Of a stretch of DNA of 48,865 nt, positions 1 to 9,800 are shown in pieces. A model generated the notes under the pieces. That model searched no databases, had not been told where the DNA came from, and saw nothing but the letters and a program-made list of their open reading frames with translations. The position numbers were made by a program, and so were the translations under genes. The DNA lies in assembly GCA_011524395.1 (NCBI GenBank), contig WTKN01000283.1, forward strand, positions 1 to 48,865, read 5' to 3'. This DNA is from Moorena sp. SS36440bin_2 (GTDB lineage: Bacteria > Cyanobacteriota > Cyanobacteriia > Cyanobacteriales > Coleofasciculaceae). How positions within the stretch are numbered: position 1 is the first letter of the stretch; each line of letters starts with the position of its first letter.

Positions 1-26
1 ATACGTAATAATTTTGTTTGAAAATA

Positions 27-2213
27 GTCACAATTATGATTGATCTTCTAAGGAGATTGAAACGGTGACTTATTAGTCAACGACTTGTTAGAGCTACGAG
101 GTCACAATTATGATTGATCTTCTAAGGAGATTGAAACGTAAGTGTCTTTGAAGTACTCAACAGAGAAAGGCTCGTGGGGTCACAATTATGATTGATCTTC
201 TAAGGAGATTGAAACTACTTCAGAAGAGCCGGGTAGCTGTGTGTGGTTACGGTGGTCACAATTATGATTGATCTTCTAAGGAGATTGAAACAGGGCATTT
301 GCAGGTTGAAGCTGAACAAAAAAACATGTCACAATTATGATTGATCTTCTAAGGAGATTGAAACTCGAGTATCGATACCCACTCGCTTTGAGATAGTGCG
401 GTCACAATTATGATTGATCTTCTAAGGAGATTGAAACAGTTGTAAGGTCGGAACTCGTCCCAAGCATGTCGGAGTCACAATTATGATTGATCTTCTAAGG
501 AGATTGAAACAAAAAGCAAAGAGCTTAGAATTTGGAAGTATCTTCAAGTCACAATTATGATTGATCTTCTAAGGAGATTGAAACAATGCGAATGGTTCGT
601 GAATGCAGTTTGTCGCAATGTCACAATTATGATTGATCTTCTAAGGAGATTGAAACTCTAAAAAAGTTGTCCGATTTGAATTCGTATAATGTTCATGGTC
701 ACAATTATGATTGATCTTCTAAGGAGATTGAAACACAATTGGCCGTACCCGGCCAATTAGTCCTTCTTCGTCACAATTATGATTGATCTTCTAAGGAGAT
801 TGAAACACGCCCAAGATGAGATGGATGGTAGTGAGTGGGTGGCATGTCACAATTATGATTGATCTTCTAAGGAGATTGAAACTACCTAGTACCGCGCAGG
901 TATCTACAAAGGAAAAACGTGTCACAATTATGATTGATCTTCTAAGGAGATTGAAACAAAATGTGGCGGTTACGTCGGTCTCACGTACCCATCGGTCACA
1001 ATTATGATTGATCTTCTAAGGAGATTGAAACGAAAGGCAGTAAGCCTGTGTAATTCCTGCCTAAGCCTGTCACAATTATGATTGATCTTCTAAGGAGATT
1101 GAAACCAGGACATCCAAAAGGTAATAGCAAGCCAATTACCGGGTCACAATTATGATTGATCTTCTAAGGAGATTGAAACTCTTCTCTGGCTGCTTGGCTT
1201 GGCTGCTAATCATGTCACAATTATGATTGATCTTCTAAGGAGATTGAAACAAGTACGACGGGAATAGTCTGCTAGGCTTTAGCGTTGTCACAATTATGAT
1301 TGATCTTCTAAGGAGATTGAAACAAGTGTTTAACACGGTGGAAGAGATGGTGTTTGATGTGTCACAATTATGATTGATCTTCTAAGGAGATTGAAACCTT
1401 TGTGCTCTTTAGCTAAGTATTCATTCACAACAAGGTCACAATTATGATTGATCTTCTAAGGAGATTGAAACGCAAGATGTTATTATCTAAACTTCTTGAC
1501 ACTTAAGTCACAATTATGATTGATCTTCTAAGGAGATTGAAACTAACCGTGCCACCGGGTTCCGGATCTGGGTCTAGAGTCACAATTATGATTGATCTTC
1601 TAAGGAGATTGAAACGATAACCTATTAGTGAAGACCGCAGCGTTCTATCCAAGTCACAATTATGATTGATCTTCTAAGGAGATTGAAACAGCTCAGGATT
1701 TAACAACTTAATTGACATAATTCAAGTCACAATTATGATTGATCTTCTCAGGAGATTGAAACGTCTTCTTGTAGTTTCATTAATTCCATACTGCTCAAAG
1801 TCACAATTATGATTGATCTTCTAAGGAGATTGAAACAGGATAGATTCTGAGAGTGTAGCAGACCCAAATCATGAAGGTCACAATTATGATTGATCTTCTC
1901 AGGAGATTGAAACTCACAGTGCCCAGTGACCGTGACAGCTGTCATATCAGAGTCACAATTATGATTGATCTTCTAAGGAGATTGAAACCATGGGAGTGGA
2001 GGAAAGCTAACCAGCGTTGAGCGATGTCAAAATTATGATTGATCTTCTCAGGAGATTGAAACGTGGCAGCCAACGATGATTGGATCCATGATTGTGTATC
2101 CAAGTCAAAATTATAATTGATCTTCTAAGGAGATTGAAACTGGGATTTGCCAATAGATGACTTAGAGCGTGGCTTTGTCACAACTATAATTGATATTCAC
2201 AGGAGATTGAAAC
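27..2213 (+). CRISPR. CRISPR array, 30 repeats of 37 nt visible
   Basis: Thirty copies of a 37-nt repeat that begins GTCACAATTATGATTGATC and ends AAGGAGATTGAAAC are separated by 29 unique spacers of 34-41 nt. The ATTGAAAC end matches the 8-nt 5' handle of type I and III crRNAs, so transcription is probably left to right. The first 22 of 23 repeats are identical, while those from 1726 on carry changes (C for A in TTCTCAGG at 1726, 1877 and 2026; more changes at 2104 and 2177). Decay at the right marks the trailer end, so the leader should lie left of the window. Bases 1-26 are either a cut spacer or the end of the leader. No cas genes are present, so the subtype is open; 37-nt repeats ending GAAAC are usual in cyanobacterial I-D and III systems. 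Confidence 0.98.
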
Positions 2214-2290
2214 TGGTGCAAATACTGCAAGACTAAAATTTTTATTTATCCACAACACTAATTTATGCGATCGCACTAATACTAGCAATG

Positions 2291-2349
2291 TAAGCTATCA
2301 GCTTATGTGCTACGCACACGCGTGCGCGTTCAGCTATCAGCTAAAGGCT
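2291..2349. repeat. AGCTATCAGCT direct repeat around a GC-rich palindrome
   Basis: AGCTATCAGCT occurs at 2293-2303 and 2332-2342, flanking CGCACACGCGTGCGCG, which is nearly self-complementary. A related reverse-complement copy (TTAGCTGATAGCTTAC) lies near 22012-22027. It looks like a dispersed non-coding repeat between the CRISPR trailer and xseB. Confidence 0.5.
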
Positions 2350-2357
2350 AATTACTA

Positions 2358-2621
2358 TTAAAAATCCGAATCATTAGTCAGCGTCTCAATCAACAAATCC
2401 ATCTGTTGCTGTCGCTGATCCAAAAAATCTTCACATTGATGGAGATATTCGACAGCAGCAGAAAACTGATCAAAGACGTCTGCTAATTCTAGTTCTCCCG
2501 TTTCTATTTGCTTAATGATAGTTTCAACTTTAGCCACCGTCGCTTCATAGTTCCAGGTTTCTCCAGAAGGTATTTGAGTTAGGTTTGAATCAGTTAAGTT
2601 TGAATCAGTTTTAGTTTCCAT
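2358..2621 (-). CDS. xseB: Exodeoxyribonuclease VII small subunit
   Basis: An 87-aa protein matching XseB, the small regulatory subunit that binds XseA to form exonuclease VII, which degrades single-stranded DNA in both directions. Recognisable parts are [20 protein letters not shown] followed by [20 protein letters not shown], the family's helical hairpin. I chose the ATG at 2621 over an upstream in-frame TTG at 2630 because the TTG would add only three residues (LLS-type) unlike the family start. The N-terminus carries a small duplication, [10 protein letters not shown]. The xseA partner is not in the window. An acidic C-terminus ends the protein. Confidence 0.88.
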   Translation of the reverse strand: METKTDSNLTDSNLTQIPSGETWNYEATVAKVETIIKQIETGELELADVFDQFSAAVEYLHQCEDFLDQRQQQMDLLIETLTNDSDF

Positions 2622-2644
2622 AGATAGCAATTTTTTTTATTTTA

Positions 2645-2700
2645 GGGAATCGGTAATCGGGAATCGGTAATCGGGAATCGGGAATCGGGAATCGGGAACA
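2645..2700. repeat. Heptamer array GGGAATC/GGTAATC, 8 units
   Basis: Eight uninterrupted 7-nt units, mainly GGGAATC with two GGTAATC and a final GGGAACA, lie just upstream of xseB. This is the type of short tandemly repeated repetitive (STRR) sequence known from filamentous cyanobacteria. The 340 bp from here to 3043 hold no gene or RNA that I can see. Confidence 0.9.
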
Positions 2701-3043
2701 GGGAGAAGAGGCAAGAGGCATAACCTACCCCTAACCCCTGCTAGGAGAGGAATAGAGGCAATAGTTACAAAGTATATAGAAATTATAAGACTTATGAGGT
2801 AAAGTAACAGCAGTCAGTAAACCAATTTATAACAATCGGAGTTAGTGACTTTTAAGCCACATGCCACACCGTAAACTGTGATACCAGCCATAGATAACAA
2901 TTGAACTAAGCATAAATAATCAAAGTAGCCCCTTTAAAGAAAATCAACGTTCCAACTCCGTTGCTATGCTCCTTGAAGCAAGCAAAAATGATAAATATCA
3001 TGGAAAATTTTTCCAATCACGCTTATCTTTTAACCTGATTTAG

Positions 3044-4555
3044 ATGGGATTGCCCTGGATAAAAATGCTAGAAACTATATTTAATCTACCACTTCAGCAA
3101 AGACAAAATATAGCCATTATTGGAGCCGGTGCTATGGGAGTATCAATAGCATGTATTTTAGCTAGATTAGGTATCGCTAAAGTATCGGTTTTTGAAGCTG
3201 AATCAAAAATTTTTAATAAAAATGGAGCTTCTATCAATAATACAGGTATTTTGCATCATTTTGTTTATGGTGCCCATAAAAAGACACTGGAACATTTATT
3301 CAAACAAAGTCTTTTATTTAAAAAGTTAATGCCTGAGTATGTTTTTGTAGATAGCTATGTCAATTATTTAGTACCTAATGAAATAGGAAATACTGCTATT
3401 AATCAAGAAGGGATAACCTATAAAGATGTTGCTGCTTCTTTGGTTGAGGTTTATAAGCAACATTTAAAAAACTATCAGAATGAAACTATTTTTGGAAAGC
3501 CAGAAGACTTAGTCAACATACTAGATCAAGAAGCCGTCAAACTATTACTTGGAAATTTCGAACCGGCCAAACAGGACATCGCTGGTGCAGTCAAAATTAG
3601 GCAATTTGTCTTAAATATTGCTGAATATGTTTGTCACATGATCAATCTGTTTAATTCTATTGTTAGAAAAAATTTTATTGACATTCACTACAATAATGAA
3701 GTAGGTAATATTGCCATCAATAGTCAAAACTTCGAGTTAAAGATAAACCACAATAATCAACTTTATTTCGATACGATAGTTAATGCTGGTTATGCCAAGG
3801 GTTTGGGCATTCCGATTCCAGAACTAAAATTTGAGCAATATATGGAAGGAAATCTAGTAAAGCTAAAAGTTTATGGACTATACAAGATTCCCTCAGACTT
3901 GAAAAAACAGTTTCCAGAAATCGACAAAACTTTTTCTAGTACTATGCTCATTCGAGGTCAATATGGTGGAATAATTAAAGTCGGATACGATCATCTGGCA
4001 ATTTTTTCTGGTCGAGAATATAACCAGGCAGAATTAGATTTTCCCTTGGCTGACACTCCGAAAACTATTCCTAGGGAATGGTTGGATAATTTGGAAAAAA
4101 TAACTGGTAGAACGGAAGCAGAAATGTTGAGCACAATTAAGCAGGATATTTCTCGGTGGATTCCTTGGGCTAAGGGATTGGAAAATATTAAGCTCAAAAA
4201 AGCGGTTCAAGTTTATCCTGGTAGAAAAACTACTGATGATGTAGATGCTGCCAAACGGGATGATAATCCTATTCGTTATCTATATCACCATAAAAATGGG
4301 GGTAAATATATTCATATTCCTGGGTTTAAATTAACTTCTATTCCTTACAATGCATTTCAGGTTATTCTCGAAATACTCTCAACTTATGTATGCCAGGGTA
4401 TTCTTACCCAAGAGCAAGTAGATAAGCACATAATTATTGACCAAAATCAGCACATAATTCTCTCCCCTGAAATGGAATCTGCTCTTGGTAAAAATCTATG
4501 TCAATTTGCGGTTTCTGAAAGAGAAAAAATTATTGATGAGTGGGGTATTTACTAG
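3044..4555 (+). CDS. FAD-dependent oxidoreductase, DAO-like
   Basis: A 503-aa protein whose N-terminus holds a Rossmann dinucleotide-binding motif, IAIIGAGAMGVSIA, followed by an acidic residue at the end of strand 2 (VSVFEAES). This is the FAD-binding layout of the D-amino-acid oxidase/glycerol-3-phosphate dehydrogenase superfamily. The mid-region VNAGYAKGLGIP fits the second half of the FAD fold. The substrate cannot be predicted. There is no signal peptide, so it should be cytosolic. The ATG at 3044 has no clear ribosome binding site; ATG 3068 (MLETIF) is an alternative. The gene is clearly more AT-rich than its neighbours, with many AAT, AAA and ATA codons, which could mean horizontal transfer. 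It stands alone between xseB and the convergent STAND operon. Confidence 0.75.
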   Translation: MGLPWIKMLETIFNLPLQQRQNIAIIGAGAMGVSIACILARLGIAKVSVFEAESKIFNKNGASINNTGILHHFVYGAHKKTLEHLFKQSLLFKKLMPEYVFVDSYVNYLVPNEIGNTAINQEGITYKDVAASLVEVYKQHLKNYQNETIFGKPEDLVNILDQEAVKLLLGNFEPAKQDIAGAVKIRQFVLNIAEYVCHMINLFNSIVRKNFIDIHYNNEVGNIAINSQNFELKINHNNQLYFDTIVNAGYAKGLGIPIPELKFEQYMEGNLVKLKVYGLYKIPSDLKKQFPEIDKTFSSTMLIRGQYGGIIKVGYDHLAIFSGREYNQAELDFPLADTPKTIPREWLDNLEKITGRTEAEMLSTIKQDISRWIPWAKGLENIKLKKAVQVYPGRKTTDDVDAAKRDDNPIRYLYHHKNGGKYIHIPGFKLTSIPYNAFQVILEILSTYVCQGILTQEQVDKHIIIDQNQHIILSPEMESALGKNLCQFAVSEREKIIDEWGIY

Positions 4556-4600
4556 CACATTATTTATAGCAATTTTATTAGAGTAACCAGAACCGCTGTT

Positions 4601-4635
4601 CCCTACTCCCTACTCCCTACTCCCTACTCCCTTAT
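4601..4635. repeat. Heptamer array CCCTACT, 4-5 units
   Basis: Four perfect CCCTACT units and one degenerate unit (CCCTTAT) lie in the short gap between the convergent oxidoreductase and STAND genes. Confidence 0.88.
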
Positions 4636-4637
4636 AG

Positions 4638-7600
4638 TTAAAATCCACAAAGCTGATCCCTCTTACCTTCACGGTTATGGTGCCAATAATCGTACAACCA
4701 ACTACAACCACGATCTAGCAAATAATCCACATCTAAATTCCACAAGATCACGGTTTTGTCTTTACTAGCAGAAGCAATTAACTTACTATCGGGACTAAAA
4801 CTAACTCCAAATACCGAATCGTTGTGTCCCTTAAAGGTATTAATTAAATGTCCATCCCGACTCCAAAGATTAACCGTTGTATCACCACTAGCAGATGCGA
4901 TTAAGGTTCCATCGGGACTAAAACTAACCCAATTCACGGCACCATTATGGCCTTTCAAAGTATTGAGCAACTTGCCATCACGATTCCAGAGTTTTACCGT
5001 GCCATCACTACTAGCAGAGGCAATCATCTCGCCATCGGGACTGAAACTGACCCAATTAACACCATCATTATGCTCTTTCAAGGTATTGAGCAACTTGCCA
5101 TCACGATTCCAGAGTTTTACCGTTCCATCATTACTAGCAGACGCAATCTGCTTGCCGTCTGGGCTAAAACTGACTCCCCAAACTTTATCCTGATGCCCCT
5201 CTAAGGTCTTGACTAAGGTGCCATCTAAAAGCCAAAGTTTAACGGTTTCGTCAGCACTAGCAGAAGCAATTAACTTACTATCGGGACTAAAACTAACTCC
5301 CCAAACCTGATCCTGGTGTCCTTCTAGAGTATGACGCAAGGAGCCATCTAAATTCCAGAGTTTCACCGTTTTATCTTCACTAGCGCTAGCCATGATCGTG
5401 CTATCAGGGCTGAAACTAATTTCAGTCAACCCTTCACCATGAGCCCAGAAGGCTTTTCTGCTACGATCCTTACGGCTCAAGAGTTGAATAGTATTGTCCG
5501 CACTAGCAGTAGCAATCATTTCACCATCGGGGCTGAAACTTACACTTCTGACAGCTTGATTATGGCGGATCGGTGCCAGTATCCCCCCGTCACTGGCCCA
5601 GAGTCTAATAGTTTTGTCTACACTAGCCGATGCAATGGTCTTGTTGTCGGGACTAAAACTGACATCTACCACCATTTCGCTATGTCCAGCCAAGGTTTCG
5701 ATTAATTCCCCATCAGTGTGCCAGAGTTTGATGGTGTGATCAGCACTAGCCGTAGCTAGCCTCTTACCATCGGAGCTAAAACTGACATCGAGAACCCAAT
5801 TACGATGACCTTCCAGGGTATCAATTAATTCCCCATCAGTTTGCCAGAGTTTGACAGTGTTGTCTGTACTGGCAGAGGCAATAGTCTTACCATCAGGACT
5901 AAAACTGACACTCACCACTGGTTTTGTATGAGCTTCCCAGGTTTTCAGCAGTGTTCCGTCACTGCGCCAAAGTTTGATAGTTTTGTCCTTACTGGCAGAA
6001 GCAATTAACTTACCATTGGGAGAAATACTAACCCCCAACACTGAATCACTGTGACCAGTGAGAGTATGGAGTAAAACACCATCTTTACTCCAAAGTTTCA
6101 CAGTTTTATCCTCACTAGCCGATGCGATCATCTGGCGATTGGGGCTAAACCTAACACAATGGACTGTTTCGGTATGCCCATCTGGCCCATCTAAGGTCAT
6201 TACCAGGGATCCATCCTTACGCCACAGCTTGACGGTTTTGTCTTCACTACCACTAGCCACCATCTGACCATCTTGACTAAAACTGACACTTTGGATTCCA
6301 GCGCGATGACCTCGGAAACTTTTGAGCAAGGTACCGTTTTTGCGCCAAAGTTTGATAGTCTTGTCTCGACTCCCAGAGGCAATCAGCTGACCATCTGGGC
6401 TAAAACTGACACTACTGACCCAATCCCGATGTCCCTTTAAACGGTTACGTTCTCTGACCCCATAAACTGCCTGTTGTAGAGCAGTGACTACCCGTGTCTC
6501 GGTCTCTGGATTAACCCCAAGGGATTGCTGCAATTCCTGGGCTGCCTCTAAACTGAGCATGAGGGCATCTAAGGTTCTGTTGGCATCAACTAGAGCTTTT
6601 GAGGAGTAGCTCAGGTCACTCAAATGGTTGTTGGTTTTACTGATAGCGTAGCGAACCCCAAGTATACCGGTAATCACCATCAGACTAAAAAGTGCCATTC
6701 CTGCCAAACGTGCTTCTCGCAATCGTTGTCTGAGAATTCGATTCAGCTTTTCTTCGGTTTTTCTTTGTTTTTTAGTTATTGTGGTCAGTTGGTTTTGAAG
6801 TTCTTGTTCTTTAACCAGTTGCTCAATTTTATCCTGGCTCTGTTTGTCTTTCTGGCGAAGATTTTCTAATTCTGCTTGCAGTTTCGATTGCTTTTTCTGG
6901 CGGATAACGTCTACCAGATAATCGTGAACCAGTTGATAGCGGTTGATCGTAACTTCTGGTAATAGAAATACTAATCCTGATTTCTCAAAAATTTCTAATA
7001 TTAAATCTAAGGTATAGTCTTCTAATGATGATTCTATGGCTAGCTCCGAGCGATTCTTAAGGGGTCGATTTTTATTGTCATCAATGAGTAACGACAACAC
7101 TAGCCAAGCGGCTGTTTCATTCTCAGGACCGCAATCTTTAATAACTTTTTCTAAAAACCGCTCCACTAGTTTGGCTTTGGGACCATGGTGCTGATACTGA
7201 GCTAAGGTAGTAATATTTTCAGCTTGAAGCTGAGCTCCTACTACTTGCAACTCAATGGGACGAATTTCTCCAATTTCAGCTCCTAATTCTCTAACTAATT
7301 CATCAATTAAAGCTGGCTCTAAATAAAAATTAGCCCGATGGGTTAAGCTTTGAATAACTGAATAAGCATCTTCTAAGGAAAAATTTACTAATGGATAACG
7401 AATCTTTTTATCTAAGATATTACTTTCTATAACTTCCCAAGTATAATGTTCTAGTTCTAGTAATTTATGTAAGGCGTTATCTCGGATAGAAAAAATTAGT
7501 TTTAAATAGGGTAATTTAAGACAATTTACTAAAAAATAATAAAACAGTTTTCGTTGGGATTGATGGGAATAAACGGAGAAAAACTCTTCAAACTGATCAA

Positions 7601-9800
7601 AAATTAAAACCGTTAACAAGTTATTGTCGGCGTTGTGTTGTAATTGCTCTAGGACAGAATCAATTAGGGCGTTACCATTACCGTTACCATTAGAGTTTAG
7701 AAATTTTTCCCTGAGCAAGGGGTCTTCATTTCCATTTCCTAATAGTTGATCGGCCAAGTGTTTATGGAGTTCCCCCACCCAATCGGTGTAAACTTGGACC
7801 ACAATCGGTAACCCAATGCGATCGCCAAGGGGTCTATTTTTGAGTGCTGGCACTAATCCGGCATGGACAATGGAACTTTTTCCAACCCCTGACTGACCAT
7901 GAATCACTGTCAGTTTGTGATCAGCACGGGTAATCCGTTCCATTAAGCGGTTTACATCTCGCTGACGTCCGGAAGCTGCCATTTCCTGGGGAATAAGGTC
8001 TTGTGGCTGTACCCCATGCCAGCTGGGATTGTGGGCTCCTCGTGGTGGCTGTAGACGACTAGCACCAATGAAGGCACGGAAGCCATACAGCTGCTCCACT
8101 GCCCGTTGTTCTTGTTTAATCCGAAATGCTTCTAGGTATTGCCCTTGTTCAAAGTAAAGGCTACGTAATCGTTCCAACAGGTGCAGGTAACGCTGAGGCT
8201 CATAGCGATAATTGCTGGATTCTATGGCATCTGCCAGTTTATGAATTGCTTTTTCTAGCTGCTTGACCGCTTCTGCTAAATTTCCCTGCTTTCCTTGGGA
8301 TTTTACCAAAAATAATCGATAGAGCTGGGCTAATAGCAATGGATGCAAGCCTTGGTCATGGGGCTGATCATCAGCAGCAACAACCAAAATTAATAGAGCT
8401 TTCTCCGCTAATTGACCAGCATCGTCCCATCGGGATTGCTCAAGGGCTACTTCTGCCAGAAAACCGTAATCTTGGGCTAGTTGCACCTGAGTGCCATAGG
8501 TTTCATGAAGGGAAAGAGCCTGTTGAGAGGTGGTTTGTAAGAATGACCACGCTTGTAGATGCTGCAGCAGTTCAGCTAGCTTACTAATAAAAATAGCCAC
8601 CAGATCCTGACGCCCCGCTTGGGTGAAAATTCCCATACATCGATGCAGATACGGCCAAGCTTCTTCCCAATAGCGCTGTTTATGAGCTTGATTTTGGTCA
8701 GCCTGGCGACAGTAACACAAACCCAGATAAAACAATAATAACCCCTGGCGTTCTAAGTTATCGGTTTGCTGCCAAACTCTTAAGCTTTTACGAAACCGCT
8801 TCTTGGCTAGATTTATGCGATCGCTTATATAGTCATCTAGACCCAAAACAAAGTCTAGACTGGCATCTAATTCCTTATCTAAAGTAATGCCACGACTATG
8901 TAAATCTTTTAGGGCAAAATCCAGTTCAAATCGACGTTGGTTTTGGAGTGCTGAGTTCCTCGAATAGGTAATACAAATATCGGGGTTGGTGGGTTGGAGG
9001 TTGGGAGGTTGGAGGTTGGAATGTTGAATGTTGGAATGTTGTTCGCGTAGCGTGGCCTTTTGGCCAAGGTTGGTTGAATGTTGTTCGCGTAGCGTGGCCT
9101 TTTGGCCAAGGTTGGTTGGTTGGAGGTTAGGATTTGGGATCTCTTGGGTGCTTGAGGGGGAAGGCTCTCCAGAGTTCAATAGACAGGCAAATACCATTTG
9201 AGCCTTTTGTCCGAGAAAATTGACTAACTCTGTGGTGGTCAGTTCAAACTTGAGGGGAGTGGCTGCCCAACTGGCAAAATCTGGTGCCAACCGCATCAGT
9301 TTTTGCAATACCTGGTCATTAACCCACAATATGAGAGGAAAGGTTAGGCGTTTACGAAACTCATCCCGGACTTGATTAGTAGAGGTAAGTAATTCCTCAA
9401 TAGCAACTACTGACTCTAAACCAACAATCAGCAATGCGGAATGAGGGGGTGAGGAAGTAAGAGGGTCAGGGGATGAAGGGTCAATGGGGGTAGAACTCTG
9501 CCTGTTCCCGCATCTGTCTATCCCCTTGTCCTGTCCACGCCCCAATTCCCTGTGTTCGTAGTTTTGGATAGTGGTATAAAGGGTGGTAGCCGATGGCGGT
9601 ATGATAAACTCCGTAATCGGGTATTGCGGCTGACACAGTGCTTTGAGGCGTTGCAGCATCTGTTGTTGCAAACCCTGGTAGTTACATCGCACGATCACAA
9701 GAGAAAATTCCCCTTGTGAAAATGCGATCGCTCTAGAGAGAGCCTTTAATGTACTATCGTTGTATTGGGCAGCGTCTGCTGGTGATTTTGTTTCAACCAT
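4638..9800 (-). CDS. STAND-type ATPase with coiled coil, TM helix and 14 WD40 repeats
   Basis: A 1720-aa signalling ATPase. Residues 1-225 hold an alpha/beta region typical of cyanobacterial TPR proteins (FSLVIVRCNYQGLQQQ). Residues 225-280 are a repeat-derived linker. About 290-600 is helical and TPR-like. The STAND NTPase follows, with Walker A GQSGVGKSS (Lys641) and Walker B LTVLIFDQFEEFF (Asp735). A winged-helix-like region, a Lys/Glu/Gln-rich coiled coil (about 965-1030) and one membrane helix (MALFSLMVITGILGV, about 1035-1055) come next. From about 1121 there are 14 WD40 repeats, enough for two seven-bladed propellers. In STAND proteins the repeats sense a ligand and the ATPase switches oligomeric state. 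No effector domain is recognisable. The start overlaps the upstream ATPase gene by 55 bp, so the two are surely co-transcribed and probably co-translated. The ligand and the output are unknown. Confidence 0.9.
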   Translation of the reverse strand: MVETKSPADAAQYNDSTLKALSRAIAFSQGEFSLVIVRCNYQGLQQQMLQRLKALCQPQYPITEFIIPPSATTLYTTIQNYEHRELGRGQDKGIDRCGNRQSSTPIDPSSPDPLTSSPPHSALLIVGLESVVAIEELLTSTNQVRDEFRKRLTFPLILWVNDQVLQKLMRLAPDFASWAATPLKFELTTTELVNFLGQKAQMVFACLLNSGEPSPSSTQEIPNPNLQPTNLGQKATLREQHSTNLGQKATLREQHSNIQHSNLQPPNLQPTNPDICITYSRNSALQNQRRFELDFALKDLHSRGITLDKELDASLDFVLGLDDYISDRINLAKKRFRKSLRVWQQTDNLERQGLLLFYLGLCYCRQADQNQAHKQRYWEEAWPYLHRCMGIFTQAGRQDLVAIFISKLAELLQHLQAWSFLQTTSQQALSLHETYGTQVQLAQDYGFLAEVALEQSRWDDAGQLAEKALLILVVAADDQPHDQGLHPLLLAQLYRLFLVKSQGKQGNLAEAVKQLEKAIHKLADAIESSNYRYEPQRYLHLLERLRSLYFEQGQYLEAFRIKQEQRAVEQLYGFRAFIGASRLQPPRGAHNPSWHGVQPQDLIPQEMAASGRQRDVNRLMERITRADHKLTVIHGQSGVGKSSIVHAGLVPALKNRPLGDRIGLPIVVQVYTDWVGELHKHLADQLLGNGNEDPLLREKFLNSNGNGNGNALIDSVLEQLQHNADNNLLTVLIFDQFEEFFSVYSHQSQRKLFYYFLVNCLKLPYLKLIFSIRDNALHKLLELEHYTWEVIESNILDKKIRYPLVNFSLEDAYSVIQSLTHRANFYLEPALIDELVRELGAEIGEIRPIELQVVGAQLQAENITTLAQYQHHGPKAKLVERFLEKVIKDCGPENETAAWLVLSLLIDDNKNRPLKNRSELAIESSLEDYTLDLILEIFEKSGLVFLLPEVTINRYQLVHDYLVDVIRQKKQSKLQAELENLRQKDKQSQDKIEQLVKEQELQNQLTTITKKQRKTEEKLNRILRQRLREARLAGMALFSLMVITGILGVRYAISKTNNHLSDLSYSSKALVDANRTLDALMLSLEAAQELQQSLGVNPETETRVVTALQQAVYGVRERNRLKGHRDWVSSVSFSPDGQLIASGSRDKTIKLWRKNGTLLKSFRGHRAGIQSVSFSQDGQMVASGSEDKTVKLWRKDGSLVMTLDGPDGHTETVHCVRFSPNRQMIASASEDKTVKLWSKDGVLLHTLTGHSDSVLGVSISPNGKLIASASKDKTIKLWRSDGTLLKTWEAHTKPVVSVSFSPDGKTIASASTDNTVKLWQTDGELIDTLEGHRNWVLDVSFSSDGKRLATASADHTIKLWHTDGELIETLAGHSEMVVDVSFSPDNKTIASASVDKTIRLWASDGGILAPIRHNQAVRSVSFSPDGEMIATASADNTIQLLSRKDRSRKAFWAHGEGLTEISFSPDSTIMASASEDKTVKLWNLDGSLRHTLEGHQDQVWGVSFSPDSKLIASASADETVKLWLLDGTLVKTLEGHQDKVWGVSFSPDGKQIASASNDGTVKLWNRDGKLLNTLKEHNDGVNWVSFSPDGEMIASASSDGTVKLWNRDGKLLNTLKGHNGAVNWVSFSPDGTLIASASGDTTVNLWSRDGHLINTFKGHNDSVFGVSFSPDSKLIASASKDKTVILWNLDVDYLLDRGCSWLYDYWHHNREGKRDQLCGF
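8985..9125 (-). repeat. Repeat-derived coding insert inside the STAND gene
   Basis: This coding stretch is built from sequences that are non-coding elsewhere in the window. It has 7-nt units (GGTTGGA, GGTTGGT, ATGTTGA on the plus strand) and two copies, 42 bp apart (9041 and 9083), of the palindromic element GTTCGCGTAGCGTGGCC plus TTTTGGCCAAGG. Because 42 is a multiple of three, the frame survives and the protein reads TNLGQKATLREQHS twice. It lies between the N-terminal domain and the TPR-like region, where a linker can tolerate change. Confidence 0.9.

Noticed and set aside
816..1007. Open frame encoding VTIMIDLLRRLK twice
   Set aside because: It is the CRISPR repeat read through in one frame; spacers give the rest. 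The same holds for the minus-strand frame at 1748-1945.
4756..6267. Several plus-strand open frames
   Set aside because: They are opposite to the WD40-coding part of the STAND gene and repeat because the WD40 units repeat. No own features.
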